Shown here: in pieces, positions 6,077 through 6,937 of the stretch | How positions within the stretch are numbered: position 1 is the first letter of the stretch | How the letters are laid out: every line of letters starts with the position of its first letter | Assembly: GCA_020850915.1 (NCBI GenBank) | Contig: JADZDV010000346.1 | Span: forward strand, 1 to 6,937 | Source: Chloroflexota bacterium | GTDB taxonomy: Bacteria > Chloroflexota > UBA6077 > JADZDV01 | Direction: 5' to 3' | Length of the DNA: 6,937 bases | Program-made: the position numbers and the translations under genes | Notes under the pieces: model-generated | Told to the model about the DNA's origin: nothing | The model's database searches: none | Seen by the model: the letters and a program-made list of their open reading frames with translations, nothing else

Positions 6077-6110
6077 ACTCGAACCCAGAACCCACGGGTT
6101 AAAAGTCCCC
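6064..6110 (-). tRNA. 3' half of tRNA-Lys (anticodon UUU), truncated; putative att site
   Basis: Read on the minus strand, the sequence gives tRNA positions 27-73: anticodon strand GGGGA, loop CTTTTAA (anticodon TTT, lysine), CCCGT, a five-base variable loop GGGTT, a perfect T-arm CTGGG-TTCGAGT-CCCAG, acceptor strand GCGGCTC and discriminator A. The next bases are CCC, so CCA is not fully encoded. No D-arm or 5' acceptor strand precedes it; tandem repeats stand there instead. The anticodon stem is poor: 31-39 is A-C and 28-42 is G-G, which fits a recombined junction rather than a working tRNA. Tyrosine recombinases commonly integrate into tRNA 3' halves and leave such a fragment at the distal end. 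The reading as tRNA-Lys is firm; the att role is inferred. Confidence 0.85.
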
Positions 6111-6114
6111 TTCA

Positions 6115-6144
6115 AAGTGTCCGTAAGTGTCCATAAGTGTCCGT
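6115..6144. repeat. Three tandem 10-base repeats beside the tRNA fragment
   Basis: AAGTGTCCGT (6115-6124), AAGTGTCCAT (6125-6134) and AAGTGTCCGT (6135-6144) follow each other directly, starting four bases from the tRNA fragment. A 10-base period places them on one face of the helix, as for cooperatively bound protein sites such as recombinase arm sites. Confidence 0.75.
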
Positions 6145-6428
6145 TTCGTACTTAGAGACGGGCTCTGTAAGCGGCGGTCATGCGTCGTTGTACGCCCGCG
6201 TCCGCCCGGGGTACTGTCAAATTACTGTCAGAACCGGCCCGCCCTGGCAGGGCTTCCGCGGCTCGCCAGGGTGAGCGTCGCGACGGGCGCTGGCGTCGTC
6301 AGAACGGCAGGCGTGCCCCCGCCGCTTCAGGCGGACACCCCCAGTCCAGTTAGCCACCCGCGCCCTGGTGCTGTCACAATCGCGTCGTGGCGCGTCTGAG
6401 CGCCTTTCTGGGCGGACCGCCCCGAGGA
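6145..6428. other. 284-base non-coding element end
   Basis: No gene is seen. It contains a TACTGTCA direct repeat (6212-6230) and a perfect inverted repeat CCCTGGC/GCCAGGG (6242-6248, 6265-6271, 16-base loop). The inverted repeat lies about 160 bases past the stop of the 83-codon gene and might end its transcript. Confidence 0.5.
6212..6230. repeat. TACTGTCA direct repeat, 11-base spacing
   Basis: TACTGTCA occurs at 6212-6219 and 6223-6230, one helical turn apart, with a related GCTGTCA further right near 6370. The arrangement suggests paired protein-binding sites near the element end. Confidence 0.55.
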
Positions 6429-6680
6429 CTACTCGTACCCAGCGCTGCGCCGGGCCGCCAGGGCCGAGGCCTGTGCCTCGCTGCATCGATCCCCGATCCG
6501 CGTCCGCGTGTAGTGCGCCTTCGCGATCTCCAGGCCGTCGATGATGTTGTCAACGTCGTCTTCGGCCAAGCGCCGCACCGCCGGGCTCGTGTCGGGGCGC
6601 TCGATCAGGCGGAGCAGCCGCTGCGCCTGCGAGTACTTTCCGTACAGACGGGGATTGTCATCAAACCAATGTCGGGTCAT
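6429..6680 (-). CDS. Hypothetical small protein, 83 aa
   Basis: Not recognised. The ATG at 6680 has AGGAG eight bases upstream and overlaps the stop of the preceding gene as ATGA, so translational coupling is likely. The product is mostly alpha-helix-forming and charged (YSQAQRLLRLIERPD, VRRLAEDDVDNIIDGLEIAK, then SEAQASALAARR), with no membrane segment and one cysteine near residue 65. Size, helical character and coupling resemble small phage or plasmid accessory proteins. It is on the presumed element side of the tRNA junction. Coding status rests on the ribosome binding site, the overlap and the sensible composition. Confidence 0.65.
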   Translation of the reverse strand: MTRHWFDDNPRLYGKYSQAQRLLRLIERPDTSPAVRRLAEDDVDNIIDGLEIAKAHYTRTRIGDRCSEAQASALAARRSAGYE

Positions 6681-6937
6681 CGTGCTAACTCCTGGAGGGC
6701 GGCGACCCGGCGCCGGGCTGCCGCCCAGACTGGCGTCCCGATGCCAGCGGGCATCGGGACCATGGGCGGATAGGCGAACTCCGACGTCCGGCCGGACGGC
6801 AAGGCAGTTGTGCGTGCTCGCACGGCTGCCAGCCCGAGACGACAGGTCTCGGGGCGGTCGTCAAGGATGAGTGCCGCGCCAGCGCGCGGGTTCGCCGGCG
6901 CGTCGGTCAGGGTGACGTCGTAGACGTCCGCCTGGGA
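6677..6937 (-). CDS. Hypothetical protein, N-terminus beyond window (partial)
   Basis: The frame is open from the right window edge to TGA at 6679-6677, giving 86 visible C-terminal residues and no start. The visible part reads SQADVYDVTLTDAP near the edge, then GAALILDDRPETC, an EFAYPPMVPMPAGIGTPVW stretch, and ends ARRRVAALQELAR. I do not recognise it. Its stop overlaps the start of the 83-codon gene by four bases (ATGA), so the two form one operon. One residue pattern, DVTLTDAP with ALILDD, suggests a beta-rich start, but no fold can be named. It is easily missed because it has no start in the window. Confidence 0.6.
   Translation of the reverse strand, partial: SQADVYDVTLTDAPANPRAGAALILDDRPETCRLGLAAVRARTTALPSGRTSEFAYPPMVPMPAGIGTPVWAAARRRVAALQELAR

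Noticed and set aside
5100..6095. 331-codon minus-strand open frame
   Set aside because: It begins inside the tRNA fragment, overlaps the OsmC gene in another frame, and has a Cys/Arg/Pro-rich composition typical of chance frames in GC-rich DNA.
6115..6144. Possible CRISPR array
   Set aside because: The units are 10 bases with no spacers between them, so this is a simple tandem array.

Overview
The window is GC-rich, with short intergenic spacers around secreted proteins that carry long Thr-Pro or Pro-Ala linkers. The partial gene at the left edge has TPTPTPT-type linkers and a module with the FGLPIS / WGIPVS signature. Together with small stress-related genes and strong GGAGG-type ribosome binding sites, this is most like a Chloroflexota genome (Thermomicrobia or a related class). 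That assignment is an inference from protein style; no phylogenetic marker is present.

Left part (1-4034), the envelope/secretion block. A large secreted modular protein runs off the left edge on the minus strand (<1-1434). It is divergent from a YceI-domain lipoprotein on the plus strand (1601-2425). Two further minus-strand genes for exported proteins follow: an unrecognised 155-residue secreted protein (2456-2923), convergent with yceI across a 30-base spacer, and a DUF1996 protein with signal peptide (3171-4034). All four products have an export signal, so the block works outside the cytoplasm, but nothing shows a shared pathway.

Middle part (4035-5875). A single recognisable gene, an OsmC/Ohr-type peroxiredoxin (4808-5251, minus), sits between two long gene-less stretches. 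The stretch at 4035-4807 is unusually rich in dyad symmetry: 12- and 14-base perfect palindromes, a 26-base hairpin, and an 87-base hairpin with about 35 base pairs. The stretch at 5252-5875 holds no convincing gene, but has a 9-base perfect inverted repeat and an 11-base tandem duplication.

Right part (5876-6937), an apparent integration junction. The 3' half of a tRNA-Lys (anticodon UUU) lies on the minus strand at 6064-6110 with a terminator-like hairpin behind it, but has no 5' half. In its place are three tandem 10-base repeats and, further on, two copies of TACTGTCA. This is the layout expected at the distal end of an element integrated into a tRNA gene: host chromosome to the left, element to the right. 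A 59-base degenerate direct repeat of the tRNA 3' flank lies 142 bases further into the chromosomal side. The presumed element DNA carries two overlapping minus-strand genes, one running off the right edge (6677->6937) and one of 83 codons (6429-6680), joined by an ATGA stop/start overlap. Neither was recognised.
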